From: a virus | DNA length: 41,517 nt | Direction: 5' to 3' (one strand) | Virus record (IMG/VR): IMGVR_UViG_3300048589_000946 | Span: 1-41,517 of that record | Shown: positions 22,968 to 28,824 of the stretch, in pieces | Numbering within the stretch: position 1 is the first letter of the stretch | How the letters are laid out: every line of letters starts with the position of its first letter | The notes under the pieces: model-generated | The model's input: only the letters and a program-made list of their open reading frames with translations | The model's database searches: none | What the model was told of the DNA's origin: nothing | Program-made: the position numbers and the translations under genes

Positions 22968-23845
22968 CAGAAGGTCCACCCCTTGGCCCGGGCGACATCC
23001 ATGATCTCGCGCTTGTGCTCCTCGATCCACGCATCCCGGGTCTTCTTGGCCATCCGCGCCCAGTTCGACTGCAAGCGCAGATAGAACTTGTCATCCGGCC
23101 GTGGCAGCAGCCGGCCCTGCGCCAGCAGCACCGCATCCGCCACGCTGGTCGCCCCCGGCGGATCGGACAGCAGCAGATCGCAGACCTTCGCCTGCGTCTC
23201 GGGGTCAAGCCGCGCCAGCACCTGCAACCCGGCCTGGTGATCGCCCAGCCAACTGTCGCGGATGCGGTCCCTGATCTCGTTGGAAATGCCGTTGGCGATC
23301 TCGATGGCGATGAAGAACGACCGGCGGGACAGCCCCACTTTCTCGGCGATGTCGGAACAGAGTGCAAACACTGCACTCTGGTTTTCTCTCGCGTTTTCCG
23401 CCTCTTTCACCAGCCGCACCCTTGCACTGCGCCGGTCGCCGCCGTTCTTTGCCGACGGGTTCATCGCCTCCCAGGCGGATTTCAGCGCCGCCAGATGCTC
23501 GGCCCGTTCCAGCTTGGTCAGATCCTCGCGATCGACGTTCTCCATGATCGCCGCGAACCGCAGTTCCGCCTCGGGCGTGTCCTCGGGCAGCACCAGCGCC
23601 GGGATCTCGACCCAGCGCAGCGCCCGCACCGCCGCCAGCCGCTGCAACCCCGCCACCAGCCCGAACCGCTGGCCCCGCCGCACCACCACGATGGGCTGCA
23701 ACAGCCCCTGCATGTCGATGTCCTGCTTCAGGGTCTCGACCCGGGCTGGCCTCAACGGTCTCAATCGCGCACCGGCGTCGATCAGTGCCGTCAGCACCGG
23801 CATCACCGGATGCGGGGATTGCGGGTCGGGAACACTCTCGCTCAT
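22967..23845 (-). CDS. ParB-like nuclease/regulator domain protein
   Basis: A 292-residue protein with an N-terminal ParB/Srx fold ('LRPLRPARVETLKQDIDMQGLLQPIVVV', 'FGLVAGLQRLAAVRALRW', then IPALVL) and a helical DNA-binding middle ('LTKLERAEHLAALKSAWEAM', 'IAEKVGLSRRSFFIAIEIANGI'). It lies upstream of and coupled to the transposase gene, an arrangement known in several alphaproteobacterial Mu-like phages. A function in DNA binding near the phage end or in early control is inferred; classical ParA partners are absent. Confidence 0.8.
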   Translation of the reverse strand: MSESVPDPQSPHPVMPVLTALIDAGARLRPLRPARVETLKQDIDMQGLLQPIVVVRRGQRFGLVAGLQRLAAVRALRWVEIPALVLPEDTPEAELRFAAIMENVDREDLTKLERAEHLAALKSAWEAMNPSAKNGGDRRSARVRLVKEAENARENQSAVFALCSDIAEKVGLSRRSFFIAIEIANGISNEIRDRIRDSWLGDHQAGLQVLARLDPETQAKVCDLLLSDPPGATSVADAVLLAQGRLLPRPDDKFYLRLQSNWARMAKKTRDAWIEEHKREIMDVARAKGWTF

Positions 23846-24102
23846 CTCTCTGCCTCGTCTCTCTTGGTTGCTATTGGCGCGGCCGGGCCGCGCAGCATGG
23901 TGTAGAAGAACCGCCACTTGCCCCCGACCAGCCGGCGCTCGCAGGTGATCTCGGCCCCGTGGTGGCGCAGTTCCGCCACCACCGCGCTGATCGCCAGCAC
24001 ATGGGTGCGCCGCGCGATGTCCCGCGTCGTATGCGCCCGCCCGTCCGACAACAGCTCCAGCACCCGCTGCAACCGGTCCGATGTCAGCGGCGCCGCATGC
24101 AT
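23842..24102 (-). CDS. Small winged-helix early protein
   Basis: An 86-residue protein with a winged-helix pattern: 'TSDRLQRVLELLSDGRAHTTRDIARRTHVLAISAVVAELRHHGAEITCERR' and a wing 'GGKWRFFYTML'. Probably an early DNA-binding regulator. The ATG shares a base with the previous stop and the stop overlaps the ParB-like start by four bases. Confidence 0.65.
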   Translation of the reverse strand: MHAAPLTSDRLQRVLELLSDGRAHTTRDIARRTHVLAISAVVAELRHHGAEITCERRLVGGKWRFFYTMLRGPAAPIATKRDEAER

Positions 24103-24335
24103 CACGCGCTCCTCTGCCGGCAATGGTTGCACAGCCGGTGGTGCGGGCCTTCCGACAGGATTTCCGCCTCGCAGCACAGGCACTTGCGCCGCCGCACCTT
24201 CGCCGCCTTGGCCCGCGTCGCCGCGATCTCGTCGCGCCGCCGCTGCGTCGCAAACAGGCTGCCGATCCCGCTGATCGGCGTGTCGCCCTCGAACACCGCA
24301 TAGCCGTAACGGTAGGCTCTCACGCTCAGGGTCAT
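24102..24335 (-). CDS. Small zinc-finger early protein
   Basis: A 77-residue protein with a C-terminal zinc-ribbon: two CxxC-like pairs in KCLCCEAEIL and LCNHCRQRS, plus a basic helix before them (QRRRDEIAATRAKAAKVRRR). Likely nucleic-acid binding. Start and stop overlap neighbours. Confidence 0.6.
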   Translation of the reverse strand: MTLSVRAYRYGYAVFEGDTPISGIGSLFATQRRRDEIAATRAKAAKVRRRKCLCCEAEILSEGPHHRLCNHCRQRSA

Positions 24336-24565
24336 CCCGGCTGCCCCCCGTAAGTGGCCAGCAGGAACGCCCTGATCTCGGGGATTACCTCCGGCCGCGC
24401 CAGCAGATGCGACCAGGCGTCGAACACCTCGACCATCACATCCTCCAGCCGCGGCACCACCGCATCCATGGCGTCGGGATTGGCATGCGCCATCGCCAGC
24501 AGGGCACAACCCCGCGTCAGCGCCGCGTCGAGCGCCGCGAAGGCCGCTATCGGTGACCGGCTCAT
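24332..24565 (-). CDS. Small helical early protein, 77 residues
   Basis: A 77-residue protein starting MSRSPIAAFAALDAALTRGC and containing 'LEDVMVEVFDAWSHLLARPEVIPEIRAFLLATYGG'. Helical throughout. Coupled to both neighbours. No family recognised. Confidence 0.55.
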   Translation of the reverse strand: MSRSPIAAFAALDAALTRGCALLAMAHANPDAMDAVVPRLEDVMVEVFDAWSHLLARPEVIPEIRAFLLATYGGQPG

Positions 24566-24789
24566 GACAGCACCGCCGCGACAATCGCCATCCCGCCAAC
24601 CAATGCCACCAGCAGCGCCGCAGCCCCGATCGCATCGCCCAGCAGGCTCTGCTCCAGCCGCTGCCAGCCGGTATCGCCGCCGTCATGCACCGGCGCGGAC
24701 GCGTCCTCGTCGAAGGCCAGCCGCACCACCTCGCCGACGATCCTCGGATCATCGGCGCGGGCCGGGGGAACGATACGGGTTTCCATCAT
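24562..24789 (-). CDS. Small membrane-anchored early protein
   Basis: A 75-residue protein with a polar N-terminal half and one C-terminal membrane helix (IGAAALLVALVGGMAIVAAV). AGGAG lies five bases before this ATG and eight before the next in-frame ATG at 24786; either may be used. A tail-anchored early phage protein; function unknown. Confidence 0.55.
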   Translation of the reverse strand: MMETRIVPPARADDPRIVGEVVRLAFDEDASAPVHDGGDTGWQRLEQSLLGDAIGAAALLVALVGGMAIVAAVLS

Positions 24790-24995
24790 CCGCACTCCTG
24801 CTCGAACCGCGCCCGCACCAGGTCATGCGCCACCAGCGCCGCCACCCGTTCCAGCCGTGTCAGGTGAAAGGCGCAGTCCGGGTCGGTGATGTCGCGCACC
24901 AGCTCGATCGCGAACGCGATCCGCTGCGCCTGGCTCAGCCCGGCACAGGCCGCGCGGGCCATCGCCACACCGGCGGGAATGGGATTATCGGCCAT
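24786..24995 (-). CDS. Small early phage protein, first gene of the transposition operon
   Basis: A 69-residue helical protein starting MADNPIPAGVAMARAACAGL. A very strong AAGGAGG lies a few bases upstream, which fixes the start. It appears to be the first gene of the operon that leads to the transposase, so its promoter should lie in 24996-25160, divergent from the plus-strand pair. Confidence 0.6.
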   Translation of the reverse strand: MADNPIPAGVAMARAACAGLSQAQRIAFAIELVRDITDPDCAFHLTRLERVAALVAHDLVRARFEQECG

Positions 24996-25061
24996 TATTC
25001 GGCCTCCTTTGTCCTGAACTGACGGGGAAATGTGGGGGCGGGTCATGCCGCGCGCCCCACT

Positions 25062-25089
25062 TTGAACGCCACGCAAACCCTGCTATCCT
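25062..25089 (+). promoter_or_regulatory. Sigma-70-like promoter for the plus-strand pair
   Basis: TTGAAC and TATCCT separated by 16 bases, about 80 bases upstream of the 55-residue gene. This would let the plus-strand pair be expressed in the lysogen independently of phage early transcription. Confidence 0.5.
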
Positions 25090-25166
25090 GTTGGCACCGG
25101 AGGGCGTCGTACCGCCCCCCGGCGCCTGTCATCCCCAAGTGCAACAACCACCCGAGGACAATACCG

Positions 25167-25334
25167 ATGAGCAAGAAGACCGACGAAACGGAGATCGCGC
25201 GCGGCATCCGCAAACCCGACCAGGCCATTGAAATCCTGTCGATGGGTCCGCGCCAGCCAGAGACATCCGTTGGCCCCAGACAACCCGTTCCGGCCGCACC
25301 GGCAAAACCGGCGCCGCCACCGAAGAAAGGCTGA
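25167..25334 (+). CDS. Small proline-rich protein preceding a two-TM protein
   Basis: A 55-residue protein starting MSKKTDETEIARGIRKPDQA and ending in a Pro/Ala/Lys run (PAAPAKPAPPPKKG). GAGGA lies nine bases before the ATG. It is eight bases upstream of the two-TM gene, so both form one plus-strand operon opposite to the phage early genes. No family recognised. Confidence 0.55.
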   Translation: MSKKTDETEIARGIRKPDQAIEILSMGPRQPETSVGPRQPVPAAPAKPAPPPKKG

Positions 25335-25342
25335 CCATACCC

Positions 25343-25897
25343 ATGACCGACCGGGAAAACATCCGCTTCAACGCCTTGCGCAATGCGCTCTACCACACCG
25401 CCCGGCGCAGATCGCTCGAACGGATGAACCGGGTCTTCAACTTCCTGATCATCCTGCTCGGCGCCGCCGCCGTCAGCGACCTGACGGCGCTGGTTGCAAC
25501 CGGCCATCTCTGGATCGGTGGTGCCGTCGCCGTGATCGGCGCCCTGCAACTGGTCTTCGACTTCGGGCGTCAGGCCCGCGATCACCAGACCCTGCAACGC
25601 GACTACTACGCCCTGCTGGCCGACATCGAGGCCAGCGCCGGCGACAGCCCCGACCTCTGCCGCGACTGGCAAAGCCGGATGATCCGCATCACCGCCGATG
25701 AACCGCCCGTCCTGCGCGCCATCGACGCCAAGGCCTACAACGACGCCCTCGATGCCCTCGCCACCTTCCCCGCCGGAGAACGCCTGCTGATCCCGTTTCA
25801 CCATCGCCTGCTCGGCGCCTGGTTGCCCTTCGAAGGCCATAGCTACCGCAAGGTCGCCGAGGCCCGCAGCCTCGCCGCGCCGGCCAGCCAGACCTGA
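25343..25897 (+). CDS. Two-TM protein, SLATT-like candidate
   Basis: A 184-residue protein with two adjacent membrane helices (FNFLIILLGAAAVSDLTALV and IGGAVAVIGALQLVFDF, residues about 34-80) followed by a cytosolic helical domain ('RDHQTLQRDYYALLADIEAS'). This order, basic helix then 2 TM then a helical domain with a conserved Tyr/Leu pattern, resembles SLATT-family effectors associated with nucleotide-signal and phage defence systems. No sensor or cyclase gene is adjacent, so it is either a solitary moron (superinfection exclusion or lysogenic conversion) or an unrelated membrane protein. It converges with the minus-strand gene at 25921. Confidence 0.6.
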   Translation: MTDRENIRFNALRNALYHTARRRSLERMNRVFNFLIILLGAAAVSDLTALVATGHLWIGGAVAVIGALQLVFDFGRQARDHQTLQRDYYALLADIEASAGDSPDLCRDWQSRMIRITADEPPVLRAIDAKAYNDALDALATFPAGERLLIPFHHRLLGAWLPFEGHSYRKVAEARSLAAPASQT

Positions 25898-25920
25898 TCC
25901 CACAGACGCGCCCGGCCCGG

Positions 25921-26289
25921 TCATGCCACGTCCTTCTTGTCGGAGGGGCGGGGGATCGACGGTGGCCAGGCGAGGTCGCTGGGCCATGTCTGATCGAAGA
26001 AGCGCATCAGCCGCTCCGCTGTGCGGATGTGGCAACCGGCACCCGGGCGAGTCAGTCTCTTGAAGAAATCGCCCTTGCCGAGCGCGCGCATGGATATGGC
26101 GAAATGCGTTACCCCCTGATGCGTGGCCAACGTCTCCGCCAGAGTGATGAGCGCGGCCTTCTGATCCATGGCAGCGCCACATTTGCTGGCCACTTCAGCT
26201 TCGAGCGGCAACGCTGGTGACACCGCCGGCGTCACCGCCAATGCCAGGTCCGGGCACAGCCACAAGGCAAGCTTTCGGCGCCAGTCCAT
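25921..26289 (-). CDS. Early DNA-binding protein, paralogue of its upstream neighbour
   Basis: A 122-residue protein starting MDWRRKLALWLCPDLALAV with a hydrophobic N-terminus, then an HTH-like helical region ('FAISMRALGKGDFFKRLTR' and 'TAERLMRFFDQTWP') and the ending DLAWPPSIPRPSDKKDVA. The last 75 residues align with the next upstream protein, including LITL near the start and WP-DL-WPPSIPRPS-KKD at the end, so the two arose by duplication. The start shares a base with the previous stop. Possibly a Cro/Ner-like regulator; the extra N-terminus may anchor it to the membrane. Confidence 0.6.
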   Translation of the reverse strand: MDWRRKLALWLCPDLALAVTPAVSPALPLEAEVASKCGAAMDQKAALITLAETLATHQGVTHFAISMRALGKGDFFKRLTRPGAGCHIRTAERLMRFFDQTWPSDLAWPPSIPRPSDKKDVA

Positions 26290-26531
26290 CAGGCGGCATC
26301 CTTCTTTCTGGAGGGTCGGGGGATCGACGGCGGCCAAACGAGGTCGTCAGGCCAATGAGCATCGAACCAGCGCAGCACCTGATTGTAGGTATCTACGCGG
26401 CACCCTTTGTTTTCGCGCAGGCGCGTTACCAGCCTCGCGTGGGCGCCTGTCCATTTGGCGACAGTGGTCTCCGACCGATCAACATGAGCGGCGTAACGTT
26501 CGAAGAGCGTGATGAGGTGTTCGTATTCCAT
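26289..26531 (-). CDS. Ner/Cro-like early regulator
   Basis: An 80-residue protein beginning MEYEHLITLFERYAAHVDRS, with an HTH-like core ('SETTVAKWTGAHARLVTRLREN', then 'TYNQVLRWFDAHWP') and the ending DLVWPPSIPRPSRKKDAA shared with the downstream paralogue. It is divergent from the repressor, the position of ner in Mu, so it probably shuts down early or repressor transcription. The ATG at 26531 has no clear ribosome site; a GTG at 26555 is an alternative but would run into the operator-like repeat. Confidence 0.65.
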   Translation of the reverse strand: MEYEHLITLFERYAAHVDRSETTVAKWTGAHARLVTRLRENKGCRVDTYNQVLRWFDAHWPDDLVWPPSIPRPSRKKDAA

Positions 26532-26537
26532 GCCGTC

Positions 26538-26606
26538 ATTATGGAAATTTTCCACCTGCCGTCAATGGTAATAATACACTTTTTCGAAACGGACAATTTC
26601 CATTAT
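26538..26606. promoter_or_regulatory. Repressor/early divergent promoter with paired operator-like repeats
   Basis: The AT-rich gap between the Ner-like gene and the repressor holds ATTATGGAAATT (26538-26549) and its near inverted copy AATTTCCATTAT (26595-26606), about 45 bases apart. TATTAT-like -10 boxes for the minus strand lie between. This is the expected operator region for the S24 repressor and Ner-like protein. Repeats are seen; binding is inferred. Confidence 0.55.
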
Positions 26607-26648
26607 TCGCCGCTTGTGCGGGCGGGTAGTTTGGTGCATTTTTAATCC

Positions 26649-27338
26649 ATGTACGACGCGGCTGAAATCTACGAACTTGTCGAGGCACGCCGTAGAGCGA
26701 TGGGCCTCACACAAGCGCAGGTCGGCCTTCTCGCGTTCGGGAAAGAGGACAACACCGCTATCCAGAGCCTCAAGAAGGGTTCATCCCCGGCAATGGATCG
26801 CATCGCTGAGATGGCTCGTGTTCTCGACTTGGAGCTTTATCTCGGCCCGCCACGCACCACGCCCCAGCTGGCCGAGATCGCCCTCGACGGCGAGGATTTC
26901 GCCGCCCTGCCGCTCCACGCCGCCCAGGCCTCGGCCGGGCCCGGCGCCGTCGATGGTGATGATGAGATTGTCCGCCACCTGCTGTTCCGCCGCACCTGGT
27001 TGCGCGACATCGGCGTCAGCCCCCGCGATGCCCGCCTGCTGCACGTCCGTGGCGACAGCATGCAGCCCGTCATCCACCATGGCGACATGGTGATGATCGA
27101 CACCTCGCGCACCGTGCCGCCCGTCGCCACCGGACGCCGCCGCAAACAGATGTACGTGCTGCGCGATCCCGACGACGGCATCCGCCTGAAATGGGTCGAA
27201 CGCCCCGAGGACAACAAGCTTGTCGTCTGGTCCGAGAACATCGCCGCCTACGGCCCCGAGGTGTTCCGCAAATCCGAACTCGGCGCCCTCGGCTTCATCG
27301 GCCAGGTCGTCTGGTGGGGCCACACCGTCAGGGACTGA
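26649..27338 (+). CDS. Phage repressor, HTH plus S24 (LexA-like) peptidase
   Basis: A 229-residue prophage repressor. N-terminal XRE-like HTH (residues about 8-60, 'YELVEARRRAMGLTQAQVGLLAFGKEDNTAIQSLKKG'), C-terminal S24 domain with Ser137 in RGDSMQP and Lys181 in GIRLKW forming the Ser/Lys dyad. It should keep the lytic operons silent and be inactivated by RecA-driven self-cleavage. No ribosome site precedes the ATG, which may be leaderless. It is transcribed toward the phage end, as c in Mu. Its 3' end is duplicated 752 bp downstream. Confidence 0.88.
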   Translation: MYDAAEIYELVEARRRAMGLTQAQVGLLAFGKEDNTAIQSLKKGSSPAMDRIAEMARVLDLELYLGPPRTTPQLAEIALDGEDFAALPLHAAQASAGPGAVDGDDEIVRHLLFRRTWLRDIGVSPRDARLLHVRGDSMQPVIHHGDMVMIDTSRTVPPVATGRRRKQMYVLRDPDDGIRLKWVERPEDNKLVVWSENIAAYGPEVFRKSELGALGFIGQVVWWGHTVRD

Positions 27339-27361
27339 CCGGCATCCGCATATAGAATGCC

Positions 27362-27391
27362 AGGACCGGCGCCTTGCAAGGCGCCGGTCCT
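27362..27391. terminator. Bidirectional hairpin after the repressor gene
   Basis: AGGACCGGCGCC and GGCGCCGGTCCT form a perfect 12-bp stem with a 6-base TTGCAA loop, between the convergent repressor and the 53-residue gene. No T-run, but the stem is strong and well placed to end both transcripts. Confidence 0.5.
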
Positions 27392-27407
27392 GTTGCTTCG
27401 AGCAAGC

Positions 27408-27569
27408 TCAGCCTTCCGCTGCCTTCGCCAGTTCTTCATCGGCCAATCGCGCGGCCCTCTCAATTTCCGGCTGCAATTCCTCAACAAGGTCAGCGGGCAG
27501 CCAAGCCGCGACGTATCGCAGCCCGGCCCTTTCGAGAATGCGCGCCTTGCGGGGGCGGGTCAGGGTCAT
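27408..27569 (-). CDS. Small protein of the repressor-adjacent cassette, 53 residues
   Basis: A 53-residue protein starting MTLTRPRKARILERAGLRYV and containing 'VAAWLPADLVEELQPEIERAARLADEELAKAAEG'. The N-terminal basic part plus 'VAAWLPADLVEEL' faintly resembles ribbon-helix-helix proteins. The ATG overlaps the stop of the 97-residue gene by four bases, so the two are a unit. It could be an antitoxin-like or autoregulatory partner; unproven. Confidence 0.5.
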   Translation of the reverse strand: MTLTRPRKARILERAGLRYVAAWLPADLVEELQPEIERAARLADEELAKAAEG

Positions 27570-27859
27570 TGAAGCTCTCCACCCATGACCTTCCATTCAA
27601 TGTACTGGAAGACAGTCCCGGCGCTGTCATTGTCCATCCCGCTTTCCCATCCGTCCGGCACATCGCCAAACGCATCCCACGGCTCGTCGGTGTATTCCTC
27701 GCCTTCCGGCTTGCAGTCATCGGGGTACGCGACGGTCAGCATCACATAGCCGTCGCCATCCTCGTCAGTCTCGGACTTGACGCTCCAACCCCAGTCGTCA
27801 TGCGACGGCAAAGCTGCAATTCGGGCGTTCAGTACTTCGATCAGGCTGTCGGTGGTCAT
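27566..27859 (-). CDS. Acidic small protein of the repressor-adjacent cassette, 97 residues
   Basis: A 97-residue, strongly acidic protein (starts MTTDSLIEVLNARIAALPSH; contains 'ETDEDGDGYVMLTVAYPDDCKPEGEEYTDEPWDAFGDVPDGWESGMDNDS'). AGGAG lies about ten bases before the ATG, and a 71-bp inverted repeat lies 36 bases upstream. Small, acidic and in an insertion next to the repressor, it has the profile of DNA-mimic or anti-defence proteins, but no family is recognised. Confidence 0.55.
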   Translation of the reverse strand: MTTDSLIEVLNARIAALPSHDDWGWSVKSETDEDGDGYVMLTVAYPDDCKPEGEEYTDEPWDAFGDVPDGWESGMDNDSAGTVFQYIEWKVMGGELQ

Positions 27860-27895
27860 TTTCTCTACTCCTGGTGGGCTGAACCCATTTCCGCC

Positions 27896-27966
27896 CTACA
27901 GTGTTACGTTACGCGTAACGACGCGCCATTGCAACAACAATCGTAACGCGTAACGTAACACTGTAG
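27896..27966. repeat. 71-bp inverted repeat with 26-bp arms upstream of the small cassette
   Basis: Left arm 27896-27921 and right arm 27941-27966 begin CTACAGTGTTACGTTACGCG and match at 25 of 26 positions, around a 19-base loop. Each arm contains repeated GTTACG/CGTAAC units, the left one a perfect GTTACGCGTAAC palindrome. Its place just upstream of the minus-strand two-gene cassette suggests an operator bound by a dimeric regulator at several sites, or a recombination site. Confidence 0.65.
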
Positions 27967-28022
27967 GCTCAACATCGCCTCGCCAGTCTTGGCGGCATCC
28001 CGCCTTTCTAAAATGCTCCGCT

Positions 28023-28096
28023 AATCCGTACTCGGCGCCCTCGGCTCCGTCGGCCAGGTGGTCTGGTGGGGCCACACCGTCAGGGATTGACCGGCA
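28023..28096 (+). pseudogene. Second copy of the repressor 3' end
   Basis: About 74 bp match the repressor's end (27271-27344) with roughly five differences and the same reading: SVLGALGSVGQVVWWGHTVRD and stop. The two copies are exactly 752 bp apart and flank the small cassette. The rest of the gene is missing here. This is a remnant left when the cassette was inserted, or of an exchanged repressor allele. Confidence 0.75.
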
Positions 28097-28510
28097 GGTT
28101 TCGCCGGGCTTTGAAGCGGGTACCTTGCCCCTTTCAACACCCCCTTGAAACGCCCTTCAACGCCCCTTCGCCAGTTCCTACCTCAACCCCTCGCCGGAAC
28201 CGCCGGTTTTGACCTAAGTCTTTGTCTGCATTGCGGTATTCCGAGGTAGGAACAAAACCGCCAAACCGCGTTTTCAGTTCCCACCTCAAAACCGCCCCAC
28301 CATTGATTTCATTACCTTTTCCATTTCGCCCCTCCCGCGAAATCGCCCTCCGGCCACCGCCCTGCGAAAAGAATGTGGCAGTACCGCCCGCGCCGCCAAA
28401 ACCCGCCGCGCCGTCATTCGCCATATAAACAAGGCGTTTCGCCAAGCCGGATTAACCGCCACCTACCGCCGTCTTCCGGCCCGCACTGCCATCATTACCT
28501 TCGCTTTACA
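28097..28510. promoter_or_regulatory. Predicted phage end with transposase-binding-like repeats
   Basis: No gene is seen. CAGTTCCTACCTCAA (28172-28186) recurs with one change as CAGTTCCCACCTCAA (28275-28289), and GTTCCTACCTC occurs inverted at 28243-28253. TCATTACCTT occurs at 28309-28318 and 28492-28501. The last copy is followed by CGCTTTACA, so on the minus strand the phage would begin 5'-TGTAAAGCG at 28510, fitting the 5'-TG..CA-3' rule of Mu-like ends. The flanking CGTTG (28511-28515) would be the 5-bp target duplication. Confidence 0.5.
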
Positions 28511-28715
28511 CGTTGGTTGAAACCATATGGAGGCTGGCATGTTGCTCAGCGTGATGGGGATTTGCGGCCCCGATACCGCATACTTTTTCGTCCAACTGGC
28601 GTATCAGACCGCGTTCGAAGGCCGTGATGGCTTCGGGCGCTTTTTTGTGTTCCGGCAGTTGCTGATCCGTTATGTGTGGATTGGTGGCGATCTGATCGAA
28701 ATCGTTTTCGATCAT
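28506..28715 (-). pseudogene. Gene fragment probably cut by phage insertion
   Basis: An open frame with coding-like codon choice (mostly C or G in third position) reading MIENDFDQIATNPHITDQQL and 'PEAITAFERGLIRQLDEKV', ending only because the presumed phage terminus supplies a TAA. The upstream start is not certain. I do not recognise the family. If real, its 3' part should lie on the far side of the prophage. Confidence 0.35.
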
Positions 28716-28824
28716 CTGGAAGTGTTCGTCGCGTAAGGCGATCTTGCGTGTCCGGGTTGTCCGGGCACGCGTCCAACCTGAAACGCGGCCGAAAAGTGGC
28801 TGCACAAACTTAGGACAGTATATC

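Noticed and set aside
27408-27859. Classical toxin-antitoxin pair
   Set aside because: No recognisable toxin fold or antitoxin DNA-binding domain in either protein; kept only as an unknown two-gene cassette.
27896-27966. CRISPR-like array
   Set aside because: Only two arms in inverted orientation with one loop; no regularly spaced direct repeats occur anywhere in the window.
28527-28736. Plus-strand 69-codon frame (MEAGMLLSVMGICG)
   Set aside because: Third-position base choice favours the opposite strand, and no ribosome site is convincing.
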